Source: Paenirhizobium daejeonense
Lineage (GTDB): Bacteria; Pseudomonadota; Alphaproteobacteria; Rhizobiales; Rhizobiaceae
Reading direction: 5' to 3'
Length of the DNA stretch: 64,000 nt
Assembly (NCBI RefSeq): GCF_014280875.1
Contig: NZ_JACLAL010000001.1
Coordinates: forward strand, 1 to 64,000
Position numbers and translations under genes: made by a program. Under the pieces are notes generated by a model that saw only the letters and a program-made list of their open reading frames with translations, was not told the origin of the DNA and made no database searches. Numbering within the stretch: position 1 is the first letter of the stretch; each line of letters begins with the position of its first letter. Shown in pieces: positions 35,812 through 45,530 of the stretch.

Positions 35812-36297
35812 CTATCCCTCGACGGGTTCGTCGCCGCGGAGGGGCGGGCCGATATTGACGATCCCATGGGCAAGGCTCAGGGCATCGAAAGCCGCAGTCT
35901 CCGCCTGCTCGAGCCTTGTGCCGCCGGCGAAGAATTCTTCTATCCGCAATGCCGGCTGGAACACGAGCAAGAGGCGGGCCGGTGCCGTCAGGCAGCGAAA
36001 GGCATGCGGCTCGCCACGCGGACCGAAGATGGAATCTCCCGGCCCGGCGCGATGGAACCTGTCGCCGATCAGGAACAGGAAACTGCCCTCACGGACCAGA
36101 AACCACTCGTCCTGATGTTCATGATAATGGAGCGGTGGGCCGCCCGCCCGGTCGCGCAGGGTGTCGATGATGCAAAGCGCTCCGCCGGTATCGGCGGCGG
36201 AGACCTTGATGTCGAAGCGGCCGTTGAGGAAATGCATCGGCGTGCCGAAACGATCCTCGCCATCGGCAAGCTTTCCGGGATGATCGCATGGAACCAT
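35812..36297 (-). CDS. Cupin-domain protein
   Basis: The 161-residue protein has a single cupin barrel with metal-binding residues in GGPPLHYHEHQDEWFLVREGSF (HxHxxxxE type) and later GEPHAFRC. ATG 36297 follows AAAGGAGG at an ideal distance. It is convergent with the LysR gene, ending five bases from it. It could be a small-molecule isomerase or dioxygenase; the substrate is unknown. Confidence 0.85.
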   Translation of the reverse strand: MVPCDHPGKLADGEDRFGTPMHFLNGRFDIKVSAADTGGALCIIDTLRDRAGGPPLHYHEHQDEWFLVREGSFLFLIGDRFHRAGPGDSIFGPRGEPHAFRCLTAPARLLLVFQPALRIEEFFAGGTRLEQAETAAFDALSLAHGIVNIGPPLRGDEPVEG

Positions 36298-36381
36298 CGC
36301 AATCCTCCTTTGTCGGTGCCTTCGGCAAAAGCCCGTGGCGAGGGCCGTTCGAAACATGCCGGACAATCGGTACCCTGCCGT

Positions 36382-36714
36382 TTAAGCGCGTTCGAAGGAG
36401 AGCGTGATGTTCGTTTCCACGCCGGCGGTGGCTATGCCGATACTGCCTTCGGCACTGATGGCCAGGCCGACCTCGACGCTCCTCAGTTCCATTTGCCCGA
36501 CCGGTGATTTCTCTATCCTGCCGATGACTTTCTGCAACTCACCGATGATCTCATCGAGCCTCTTGTCCAGTTGCTGCATCTCCCTGGGCTCGACGCCGAA
36601 AAGGCGCCTTGCACCTCCCAGCATGCTCTGTTCTTCGCCGCCTTCGTCCGCCTTGCGCTTTCTTTCCGGCATCGCTGCTGCAGCGATCGGCACCATGATG
36701 GTCAGCTTGGTCAT
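36382..36714 (-). CDS. Pepco/Trypco-like domain protein (CU044_2847 type)
   Basis: The 110-residue protein starts MTKLTIMVPIAAAAMPERKRK, has a helical middle (RLDEIIGELQKVIGRI), and ends in a beta-rich segment, QMELRSVEVGLAISAEGSI followed by GIATAGVETNITLSFER. The last segment, with its alternation of E and V and its final LxF-type strand, resembles the peptidase- or trypsin-co-occurring domains described in predicted bacterial conflict systems. It begins 15 bases after the stop of the trypsin-like protease, behind GGGAGA, so the two are one transcription unit. In such systems these domains are thought to recruit or regulate the protease. The assignment is by pattern and needs a profile search. 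Confidence 0.65.
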   Translation of the reverse strand: MTKLTIMVPIAAAAMPERKRKADEGGEEQSMLGGARRLFGVEPREMQQLDKRLDEIIGELQKVIGRIEKSPVGQMELRSVEVGLAISAEGSIGIATAGVETNITLSFERA

Positions 36715-36729
36715 GTCGTTCTCCCGTTG

Positions 36730-37791
36730 TTAGAGGTAAGGATCGACTTCGAGATATTGGACGGCCTGATAGAGATCCTGGCAGAGGCCGCTTCTGCCAC
36801 CCTGGCCATTGCTTATGGTGCCCATGTAGATGCCCGCCCCGGCGCCCGTATGGTTGTGGACGGCGAGCGCGCCGCTGTCTCCGCTTACTCCCCCTGCGTC
36901 GAGCACCAGTCGCTGGCCCATCATCGAGCCCCAATAGCCGGGAAGCGGATGGTGCGACAGGACCGAGCTGTTGGCCGGGGCCGTGAACCGTCCATCAAAT
37001 GTGATGGCGTCACCGGGCGCGATCAGAAGTGCGGGTGCGGGCTTCTGGTTCGGATCGGGGAACGGGCCGAGTAGCTTGAGCGGGCTCAAGCCGGCTGGCC
37101 AATCCGCCGCATTGATCTCGATGACGGCGGCGTCGACCATGCAATGGCCGCCATCTGCGAGATATCCCTTGCCCGGCCTGTTGTGGTCCGTGGAGGGATC
37201 GAGATCGATCAAGGTCTGGAGCGACAATTGATCGATGACGTGCCGGGCGGTCAAAATGCCCCGATCAAAAGGAGGCGTTCCGGCATTCGACTTGACCCAG
37301 CACGCGCTGCTGCCGATCTTGCTTGGATGGCCGGGATGGGGCGGGACGCCCTGGGGCTCGAAATCGGTATGCGTGACGATCACGGGAAATCGCCGGCCAG
37401 CGAATTCGACGGAAAAGTCGAGTCGTTCCTGCCATAGTTCTCCGGCGGGAGCCGTGGCAAGAACCGATATTCCGAAGGTAAAGTTGCCGTGCGCCGAAAC
37501 CGGTCCTTCTATCTCTTCTGCCAAACCCGCGCTGAGAGAGATAAAGCCGTAACTGACGTTGAACGTTCTGACAGGCAACATTGCTGGCCTGATTGCTGGC
37601 AAGCCCGTTTGCTCGATGCCCGGAATGAGACCTTCGGTCAGCAACTGAAGATTTACGGCGGCTCCGAACAGTTTGTCGCGTGGCCTCGCCATTTCCGCGA
37701 GTTGAATGATTTCTGCGATCTGCCGGTTGCCCGCATCGGGATAAGGTAGCTGTTCTGCGATCTGCTCGATGTCCTGTACTTCCAGTACCAT
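36730..37791 (-). CDS. Trypsin-like serine protease with N-terminal helical domain
   Basis: The 353-residue protein has no signal peptide. Residues 1-65 form an alpha-helical N-terminal domain (MVLEVQDIEQIAEQLPYPDA through LLTEGLIPGIEQTG). The rest is a chymotrypsin-fold protease with the triad H184 in ILTARHVID, D220 in MVDAAVIEI and S306 in GVSGDSGALAV. I start at ATG 37791, with GGGAGG seven bases upstream, instead of 37827. The neighbour gene encodes a Pepco/Trypco-like partner. The cytosolic location and partner suggest a regulated intracellular protease, as in predicted conflict systems, and not a secreted enzyme. Confidence 0.75.
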   Translation of the reverse strand: MVLEVQDIEQIAEQLPYPDAGNRQIAEIIQLAEMARPRDKLFGAAVNLQLLTEGLIPGIEQTGLPAIRPAMLPVRTFNVSYGFISLSAGLAEEIEGPVSAHGNFTFGISVLATAPAGELWQERLDFSVEFAGRRFPVIVTHTDFEPQGVPPHPGHPSKIGSSACWVKSNAGTPPFDRGILTARHVIDQLSLQTLIDLDPSTDHNRPGKGYLADGGHCMVDAAVIEINAADWPAGLSPLKLLGPFPDPNQKPAPALLIAPGDAITFDGRFTAPANSSVLSHHPLPGYWGSMMGQRLVLDAGGVSGDSGALAVHNHTGAGAGIYMGTISNGQGGRSGLCQDLYQAVQYLEVDPYL

Positions 37792-37995
37792 TCCGAGCCC
37801 TCCCAAGACGCGCAAAGACAATAACACGCTATGAGGGCATTTGACAGATTGGCGTCTTTACATTGCGCGCCATTTCGTATTGCGGCGGCACATGGGCCAA
37901 CGGCAAAACCCGCGCAACGCTCGACACAACTCCCCCCGAAGCGTGACGATCATTGCGCGGGAACCGATCCGGGCAGGGTGCCGGATGGATTTACC

Positions 37996-38241
37996 TCAGG
38001 CAGCGTTCCTGCCCTGGGTGACGATGACGGGGATCAGAAGATCGCCCCAGTTTCCTTCGCCGCCGTGATGGCGGGCGGAGCGGACGAGTTCGACCGAGAC
38101 GCCCGCGTCAACGGCCTTCATGACCGACTGGTTGAGACGGTGCAGGTCGTTGGCGACCATGCGGATCATTGCCTGCTGGTCGGCGGTCATTGCGGAAGCC
38201 TGTTCTTCGGCGCGTTCCTTGACTCGGGTCTGCGGGGTCAT
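37996..38241 (-). CDS. Hypothetical protein, 81 residues
   Basis: ATG 38241 follows AGAGGAG at a good distance. The product is helical (QASAMTADQQAMIRMVANDL, SVMKAVDAGVSVELVRSA) and soluble, with a conserved-looking HHGGEGNWGDLLIPVIVTQG end. I recall similar short proteins next to aceA in rhizobia. It lies 106 bases downstream of aceA on the same strand, across a hairpin. The function is unknown. Confidence 0.65.
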   Translation of the reverse strand: MTPQTRVKERAEEQASAMTADQQAMIRMVANDLHRLNQSVMKAVDAGVSVELVRSARHHGGEGNWGDLLIPVIVTQGRNAA

Positions 38242-38285
38242 GGTATTTCTCCTCTCTATTCGGGGTTCTTGAAGTTGTCTGTGTT

Positions 38286-38311
38286 CCCTCCCCGCCGGTG
38301 ATTGGGGAGGG
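38286..38311 (-). terminator. Hairpin after aceA
   Basis: CCCTCCCC and GGGGAGGG pair perfectly around a ten-base loop, 37 bases past the aceA stop. There is no T-run, so it is a weak terminator or an mRNA-stabilising end. Confidence 0.4.
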
Positions 38312-38347
38312 GTAATCTCGATGTGCCCGTTAGCGGGGGCGTGATGC

Positions 38348-39637
<1,290 letters not shown>

Positions 39638-39810
39638 AAGTCACTCCCTTGTGCTATGGTATGCGCGCCGCCCGGCTTTCTTGTCCCGATTGGTTCGCTT
39701 TTGATGTGACTAGATTTACAGCGCGCTGCACAAAACCACCAGAAAAAACGATAAAACAAAGAGATGAAAGAGGTTAGGCTGTCTTGTGTTTGACAATTCG
39801 GTGATGTAAA

Positions 39811-39864
39811 TTTGTAAAAACTGTAAATCCTCAGAAGGCGACAAGTTGTCTGGATTTTGTAAAA
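39811..39864. promoter_or_regulatory. Repeated TTTGTAAAA motif between aceA and its regulator
   Basis: TTTGTAAAA occurs at 39811-39819 and again at 39856-39864, the second copy only about 10 bases before the ATG at 39875. TGTAAA-type half-sites also occur at 39805-39810 and 39823-39828, and TTTACA lies at 39715-39720. This AT-rich repetition in an otherwise GC-rich divergent region suggests binding sites for the ScfR/RamB-like regulator, with the second copy placed for autorepression. Confidence 0.5.
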
Positions 39865-39874
39865 GGGGTGGAGA

Positions 39875-41296
39875 ATGGCGGAAAACAAGATTTTTGCCGG
39901 CCCGCGCGTGCGCCGCATCCGCAACGGTCTGGGACTGACCCAGACGGCGATGGCGGAGGCGCTCGACATCTCGCCGTCCTATCTCAATCTGATCGAGCGC
40001 AACCAGCGGCCGCTCACTGTCCAGTTGCTCCTGAAGCTTGCCGCTGTCTACAAGGTCGATCTCGACGAGTTGCAGGGTGAGGCGGGTGGCACTGCCGGCC
40101 AGTTGCGCGAGGTCTTCGCCGATCCGCTGTTGTCGGGCGAGGTGCCGGGGGATCAGGAACTGATCGAGGTGGCGGAGGCCGCGCCCAATGCCGCCGCTGG
40201 CATCGTCAAGCTTTACCGCGCCTATCGCGAACAGGCGGCGCGGCTCACGGATCTTGCCGAGCTTCTGGCGCGGGAAGGGCATGAGACCTCAATCTCGGGC
40301 ACCCGGCTTCCGGTCGATGAGGTGCGGGAGAAGCTGGAGCGTCGGGCGAATTTCTATGCTCGCATCGAGGACGCGGCAGAGGCCTTTCATGCCTCTCTCG
40401 GACTGTCGCCGGGAGACGATCTCGGCGCGGCGCTGAAGGCCTGGCTCAGAACCCAGCATGGTATTGTCGTCAGGACCCTGCCGATCCACACCATGCCGAA
40501 CCTCAGGCGGCGCTATGACCGGCACTCCATGCGGCTCTTCCTGTCCGAGCGTCTGTCGCCTTTCGATCAGTTGAGAGAGGTGGCCATGGAGGCAAGTCTG
40601 CTGGCGCTGGGCGATGAGATCGCCGCGGAACTGGAGGCGCTGGCCTTTTCCAACGGGGAAGCCAAGCGGCTCGGCCGTTTCGAACTGGCACGTTACGCCG
40701 CCCATGCCGTGACCATGCCTTACGGCGCCTTTCTCTCGGCGGCACAGAGGGCTCGTTACGACATCGATATCCTGCGCTCGCGCTTCAATGTCTCCTACGA
40801 GCAGGTTGCGAACCGGCTGACCATGCTGCAGCGGCCGGGCGCATCGGGCGTGCCGTTCTTCATGTTGGAAGTGGATACGGCAGGTCACCGGTTTCGACGG
40901 GCCGGTGCGCAAGGCTATCCGCAGGCGAAGTTCGGCGGCGGCTGTCCCAAGCTCAATATCCATGCCGCCTTCGCACAGCCGGGGCAGGTTCTGGTCGATG
41001 CGGTAGAGATGCCGGATGGTGCGGGGTTCCTGACGGTTTCGCGCACGCTTGAGGGGCCGCAGGCCGGATTTTCAGAGCGGGTGAGGCGCACGGCCCTGCT
41101 TGTTGGTTGCGATATCGCTCACCGCGAGGAAATCGTCTACGGGCAGGCGATTGCATCGACACCCCCGGTTGCCGTCGGAACTGCCTGCAGGTTGTGCGAA
41201 CGGCAGGGCTGTCTTGCCCGGGCGGAACCGCCGGTCACCCGCCCGCTTGGCCTGGATGAGATGGTGACGGGGCTTTCGGCCTTCGATTTTCAATGA
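39875..41296 (+). CDS. ScfR/RamB-like XRE regulator with ImmA/IrrE-like domain
   Basis: The 473-residue protein has an N-terminal XRE helix-turn-helix (LGLTQTAMAEALDISPSYLN, residues 20-39), a middle domain of the ImmA/IrrE type (roughly 175-300), and a C-terminal DUF2083-type domain with a cysteine cluster (CRLCERQGCLARAEPP). This arrangement is that of short-chain acyl-CoA sensing regulators such as RamB of actinobacteria. The helix-turn-helix and the neighbour suggest it controls aceA. The GGGGTGGAG ribosome binding site is good. The ligand is inferred, not seen. Confidence 0.85.
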   Translation: MAENKIFAGPRVRRIRNGLGLTQTAMAEALDISPSYLNLIERNQRPLTVQLLLKLAAVYKVDLDELQGEAGGTAGQLREVFADPLLSGEVPGDQELIEVAEAAPNAAAGIVKLYRAYREQAARLTDLAELLAREGHETSISGTRLPVDEVREKLERRANFYARIEDAAEAFHASLGLSPGDDLGAALKAWLRTQHGIVVRTLPIHTMPNLRRRYDRHSMRLFLSERLSPFDQLREVAMEASLLALGDEIAAELEALAFSNGEAKRLGRFELARYAAHAVTMPYGAFLSAAQRARYDIDILRSRFNVSYEQVANRLTMLQRPGASGVPFFMLEVDTAGHRFRRAGAQGYPQAKFGGGCPKLNIHAAFAQPGQVLVDAVEMPDGAGFLTVSRTLEGPQAGFSERVRRTALLVGCDIAHREEIVYGQAIASTPPVAVGTACRLCERQGCLARAEPPVTRPLGLDEMVTGLSAFDFQ

Positions 41297-41423
41297 CATC
41301 GGAAGATGTTGCGTCGCGCATAATTTAACTTGTCGCCCGACCAATTCCTTCTTAGTCTGTCAAAAAAAACAATGGGAATGGCGATGGGCGCTCTGCCCGC
41401 CTGAATCAGGAACAGGAGAAAAG

Positions 41424-42521
41424 ATGAAAGCCGATTTCATTCGCTGGGCTTCCGTGGCCGTGGCAGCTATTGTTTTTGCCGGCGCGGCAAAGGCCGAGGA
41501 TCGCGTGGTCCATGTCTACAACTGGTCGGATTATATCGACGAATCCATCCTTGAGGATTTCACCAAGGAAACCGGCATCAAGGTTGTCTACGACGTCTTC
41601 GATTCCAACGAGATTCTTGAGACCAAGCTCCTGGCTGGCGGCTCCGGCTACGACGTGGTGGTTCCCACCGGCCCGTTCCTTGCCCGCCAGATCCAGGCCG
41701 GCGTTTTCCAGAAGCTCGACAAGTCCAAGCTTCCGAACCTCTCGAACATGTGGCCGGCGGTCATGGACCGTCTGGCCAAGTATGACCCCGGCAACGAGTA
41801 CGCCGTCAACTACATGTGGGGCACCACTGGCATCGGTTACAATATTGACAAGGTGAAGGCCGCTCTGGGTGACGTCAAGATCGACAGCCTCGACGTGCTG
41901 TTCAAACCGGAAAACGCCGAGAAGCTCAAGTCCTGCGGCATCAATATTCTTGACGCCTCCGACGAGACCTTCGCGATTGCGATGAACTATATCGGCAAGA
42001 ACCCCGACAGCAAGGAGACGGCCGATCTCGAAGCCGGCGGCGACGTCTACATGAAGGTCCGGCCGTTCGTGAAGACCTTTAATTCCTCCTCCTATATCGA
42101 CGATCTCGCCAATGGAGATATCTGCATCACCATCGGCTGGTCGGGCGACGTGCTGCAGGCCAAGGCCCGCGCAGAGGAAGCCAATAACGGCGTCAAGATC
42201 GATTACGTGATCCCGAAGGAAGGCACTTACATGTGGTTCGACAACCTGGCGATCCCTGCGGATGCCAAGAATGTCGATGAAGCCCATGCGTTCATCAACT
42301 ATCTGATGAAGCCGGAAGTCATCGCCAAGGCATCGAACTACGTCCAGTATGCCAACGGCAACCTTGCTTCGCAGCAGTTCCTCGATGAATCCGTGTTCAA
42401 GAACCCGTCGGTCTATCCGGATGAAGAGACCACAAAGAAACTATTCACGATCTCGCCCTATGGGCCCAAGGAGCAGCGCGTGCTGAACCGGGTCTGGACG
42501 CAGATCAAGACGGGCAGCTGA
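41424..42521 (+). CDS. potF: Putrescine ABC transporter, periplasmic binding protein
   Basis: The 365-residue protein has a signal peptide (RWASVAVAAIVFAGAAKA, cleavage near residue 27) and the polyamine-binding fold: HVYNWSDYIDESILEDF, YDVFDSNEILETKLL, YDVVVPTGPFLARQI, WGTTGIGYN and later YMWFDNLAIPADA. It resembles PotF, the putrescine-specific type, more than PotD. It is first of potFGHI, behind AGGAG. A strong hairpin and a gap of 83 bases follow before potG. Confidence 0.92.
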   Translation: MKADFIRWASVAVAAIVFAGAAKAEDRVVHVYNWSDYIDESILEDFTKETGIKVVYDVFDSNEILETKLLAGGSGYDVVVPTGPFLARQIQAGVFQKLDKSKLPNLSNMWPAVMDRLAKYDPGNEYAVNYMWGTTGIGYNIDKVKAALGDVKIDSLDVLFKPENAEKLKSCGINILDASDETFAIAMNYIGKNPDSKETADLEAGGDVYMKVRPFVKTFNSSSYIDDLANGDICITIGWSGDVLQAKARAEEANNGVKIDYVIPKEGTYMWFDNLAIPADAKNVDEAHAFINYLMKPEVIAKASNYVQYANGNLASQQFLDESVFKNPSVYPDEETTKKLFTISPYGPKEQRVLNRVWTQIKTGS

Positions 42522-42538
42522 TTAGAAAAGACACTTTA

Positions 42539-42567
42539 CCGGGCGGAATTTCCGCCCGGCTTTGTTT
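42539..42567 (+). terminator. Hairpin with T-rich tail between potF and potG
   Basis: CCGGGCGG pairs perfectly with CCGCCCGG around a five-base loop, and CTTTGTTT follows. It has the form of a Rho-independent terminator but lies inside an operon, 18 bases after the potF stop. Partial termination there would make the binding protein more abundant than the membrane components. Confidence 0.7.
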
Positions 42568-42604
42568 CAGCCCTAATTTCACTTTCTCAACATTGGGTCA
42601 CGCG

Positions 42605-43765
42605 ATGGCGAAATCTCTTGGACCGGTCAAACGCAAATTTTCTCCTTGGAACGACCCGCAGGCAAAGCCGTTCATCCGGTTCGAGAATGTCACGAAGCGC
42701 TTCGGCGATTTCACCGCCGTCAGCAACCTGACCCTCGACATCTATGAGCGCGAGTTCTTCTCGCTGCTTGGACCGTCCGGCTGTGGCAAGACCACGCTGA
42801 TGCGCATGCTCGCAGGCTTCGAGGAGCCGACCGAAGGACACATCATCCTGCAAGGCAGGGACATTTCCGGTACGCCGCCCTACAAGCGCCCGACCAACAT
42901 GATGTTCCAATCCTATGCGCTCTTCCCGCATATGAGCGTGGAGAAGAACATTGCCTTTGGCCTGGAACAGGACAATCTGCCGAAGGGCGATATCGAGGCG
43001 CGCGTTCAGGAAATGCTGAAGCTCGTCAAGCTGGAACAGTTCGCCAAGCGCAAGCCGAGCCAGCTTTCCGGCGGTCAGCGCCAGCGCGTGGCGCTCGCCC
43101 GTTCGCTCGCCAAGCGGCCGAAGGTGCTGCTGCTCGACGAGCCGCTCGGCGCGCTCGACAAGAAGCTGCGCGAGGAAACGCAGTTCGAACTGATGGACAT
43201 CCAGCAGACGCTGGGCCTGACCTTCCTGATCGTGACCCACGACCAGGAGGAGGCGATGACGGTTTCCGATCGCATCGCCGTCATGGACAAGGGCGTCATC
43301 GTTCAGGTGGCGACCCCGGCCGAAATCTACGAGGCGCCGAACAGCCGCTACGTCGCCGACTTCATCGGTGACATCAATATCGTCGAGGGCAAGCTCGAGG
43401 CCGTCGAAAAGCGCGGGGAAGGCGACAGGGCGACGGTTATCTGCGAAGGCGGTTTCCGCGTGACGGTGGATCAGGCGTCCTGCGCGGCCGATCCCGGTAC
43501 ATCCGTGGCCTTCGCGGTTCGCCCGGAAAAGGTCCGCATCTCGACGGATGCGCCTTCCGATACGACGGTCAACGCGCTTCAGGGAGAAGTCTGGGATATC
43601 GGCTATCTCGGCGACTTCTCGGTCTTCATCGTCAAGCTCGCCGATGGCTCGACCTTCCGCGCCGCGCAGGCAAATGTTTCGCGTCTGGTGGACCGCCCGA
43701 TCACCATCGACGACAAGGTATGGCTGACCTGGCCCGCGGAAGCGGGCCTCGTACTGACGCGTTGA
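42605..43765 (+). CDS. potG: Putrescine ABC transporter, ATP-binding protein
   Basis: The 386-residue ATPase has Walker A GPSGCGKTT, the Q-loop FQSYALFPHM, the signature [15 protein letters not shown], Walker B VLLLDEPLGALDKKL and the switch histidine in IVTHDQEEAM. The N terminus (AKSLGPVKRKFSPWNDPQAKPF) is the extended one of PotG. The C-terminal TOBE-type domain follows. ATG 42605 was chosen; a TTG at 42593 is in frame. It is the second gene of potFGHI. Confidence 0.92.
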   Translation: MAKSLGPVKRKFSPWNDPQAKPFIRFENVTKRFGDFTAVSNLTLDIYEREFFSLLGPSGCGKTTLMRMLAGFEEPTEGHIILQGRDISGTPPYKRPTNMMFQSYALFPHMSVEKNIAFGLEQDNLPKGDIEARVQEMLKLVKLEQFAKRKPSQLSGGQRQRVALARSLAKRPKVLLLDEPLGALDKKLREETQFELMDIQQTLGLTFLIVTHDQEEAMTVSDRIAVMDKGVIVQVATPAEIYEAPNSRYVADFIGDINIVEGKLEAVEKRGEGDRATVICEGGFRVTVDQASCAADPGTSVAFAVRPEKVRISTDAPSDTTVNALQGEVWDIGYLGDFSVFIVKLADGSTFRAAQANVSRLVDRPITIDDKVWLTWPAEAGLVLTR

Positions 43766-43775
43766 GGAGGGGCCG

Positions 43776-44687
43776 ATGAGCGACGCAACCGCAGCCCCGA
43801 CGCCCCATTCCGCCCCGGCCCGCTGGCTGGTGGTGCTCATCCCCTATGCCTGGATGGCGCTGTTCTTCGTGGCGCCCTTCGCGATTATCGTGAAGATCTC
43901 GCTGTCCGACACGGCGATCGCCATGCCGCCTTACGTTCCCTTGTTTCAGGGGTTCGACAAGATCGGCGATTTCTTCTCGCAACTCGATTTCGAGAATTAC
44001 CTCTTCCTGACCGAAGACCCGTTATATTACAGCGCCTATCTGTCGTCGCTCAGGATCGCCTTGATCTCGACCGTGTTGCTTTTGATCATCGGCTATCCCA
44101 TGGCGCTTGCCATGGCGCGCGCGCCGCTGGCGATCCGCCCGACATTGCTGATGATGGTCATCCTGCCGTTCTGGACCTCGTTCCTGATCCGCGTCTACGC
44201 CTGGATCGGTATCCTGAAGCCGGAAGGGCTGCTGACGTTGCTGCTCCAGTCAGTCGGCATCTTTGGACCGGACCAGCAGGTTCAGATCTTCCGCACAGAG
44301 ACCGCAGTCTTCATCGGCATTGTCTATTCCTATCTGCCCTTCATGGTGCTGCCGCTCTATTCGGCGCTGGAAAAGCTCGACGGAACACTGCTGGAGGCGG
44401 CAAGCGACCTCGGCTGCCCGCCATGGAAAGCCTTCTGGCGCATCACCTTCCCCCTCTCCATTCCGGGCGTGATCGCAGGCGCAATGATCTGCTTCATTCC
44501 GATTACCGGCGAATTCGTCATCCCTGACCTGCTCGGCGGGCCGAACACGCTGATGATCGGCAAGACGCTCTGGACGGAATTCTTCGGAAACCGCGACTGG
44601 CCGCTTGCCTCCGCAGTTGCGGTGGTGCTGCTCCTCCTGCTGGTGGTGCCGATCATGATCTTCCAGAACCAGCAACAGAAGGCGTGA
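43776..44687 (+). CDS. potH: Putrescine ABC transporter, permease H
   Basis: The 303-residue membrane protein has about six helices. It contains the EAA-like loop EAASDLGCPPWKAFWRIT near residues 207-224, and the family stretch FIPITGEFVIPDLLGGP near 246-262. It starts 10 bases after potG stops and ends 9 bases before potI. With PotI it forms the channel. Confidence 0.92.
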   Translation: MSDATAAPTPHSAPARWLVVLIPYAWMALFFVAPFAIIVKISLSDTAIAMPPYVPLFQGFDKIGDFFSQLDFENYLFLTEDPLYYSAYLSSLRIALISTVLLLIIGYPMALAMARAPLAIRPTLLMMVILPFWTSFLIRVYAWIGILKPEGLLTLLLQSVGIFGPDQQVQIFRTETAVFIGIVYSYLPFMVLPLYSALEKLDGTLLEAASDLGCPPWKAFWRITFPLSIPGVIAGAMICFIPITGEFVIPDLLGGPNTLMIGKTLWTEFFGNRDWPLASAVAVVLLLLLVVPIMIFQNQQQKA

Positions 44688-44696
44688 GGTGGAACG

Positions 44697-45512
44697 ATGA
44701 AGCCTGGTAAGCTCGATTCGACCGTCCTGACGCTGGGATTTGCATTTCTCTATCTGCCGATCCTGATCCTGGTCGTCTACTCCTTCAACGATTCCAAGCT
44801 GGTGACCGTGTGGGGCGGGTTTTCGCTCAAGTGGTACTCCTCGCTCTGGTCGAACCAGGGGCTGCTCGATGCGGCCTGGGTGACCTTGCGCGTCGGTATC
44901 ATGAGCGCCACGTTCGGCACGGTCCTCGGCACGCTCGCGGCGCTGACGCTGGTGCGGTTTGGCCGGTTTCCCGGACGCATGCTGTTTTCCGGCATGGTCT
45001 ATGCGCCGCTGGTCATGCCGGAGGTCATCACCGGCCTGTCGCTGTTGCTGCTCTTCGTCGCAATGAACATCGACCGCAGCCTCATGACGGTGACGATCGC
45101 TCACACGACCTTCACCATGTGCTATGTCGCGATCGTCGTGCAGTCCCGCCTCCTGACCTTCGACATGAGCCTCGAGGAAGCGGCTCAGGACCTCGGCTGC
45201 CCGCCGGTCAAGACCTTCTTCAAGATCACCCTGCCGCTCATCATGCCGGCGGTGGTTTCTGGCTGGATGCTGGCCTTCACCCTGTCGCTCGACGACTTGG
45301 TGATCGCGAGCTTTACCACTGGCCCGGGGGCCACGACCCTGCCTATCAAGATCTACAGCCAAGTGCGCCTCGGGGTAACGCCGGAAATCAACGCCGTCTG
45401 TTCCATTCTGATCGGTCTGGTGACCACCGGGGTCATCTTCGCCTCGATCATGACCAAGAAGCAGGAACTTCAACGCCAGCGTGATGAGCATGAGGCCGCC
45501 CAGGCGGCGTGA
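44697..45512 (+). CDS. potI: Putrescine ABC transporter, permease I
   Basis: The 271-residue membrane protein has the PotI pattern: N-terminal FAFLYLPILILVVYSFNDSK, the EAA loop EEAAQDLGCPPVKTFFKIT and LAFTLSLDDLVIASFTTGPG. It is the last gene of the operon and ends 18 bases before the convergent AsmA gene. A short, charged C-terminal tail (KKQELQRQRDEHEAAQAA) follows the last helix. Confidence 0.92.
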   Translation: MKPGKLDSTVLTLGFAFLYLPILILVVYSFNDSKLVTVWGGFSLKWYSSLWSNQGLLDAAWVTLRVGIMSATFGTVLGTLAALTLVRFGRFPGRMLFSGMVYAPLVMPEVITGLSLLLLFVAMNIDRSLMTVTIAHTTFTMCYVAIVVQSRLLTFDMSLEEAAQDLGCPPVKTFFKITLPLIMPAVVSGWMLAFTLSLDDLVIASFTTGPGATTLPIKIYSQVRLGVTPEINAVCSILIGLVTTGVIFASIMTKKQELQRQRDEHEAAQAA

Positions 45513-45530
45513 TGGGCTGAGAGTTTGCTG

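Noticed and set aside
44250..45491. Open frame of about 413 codons on the minus strand, opposite potH and potI
   Set aside because: It is rich in H, R, Q and D, typical of antisense of membrane-protein genes, and it overlaps two certain permeases.
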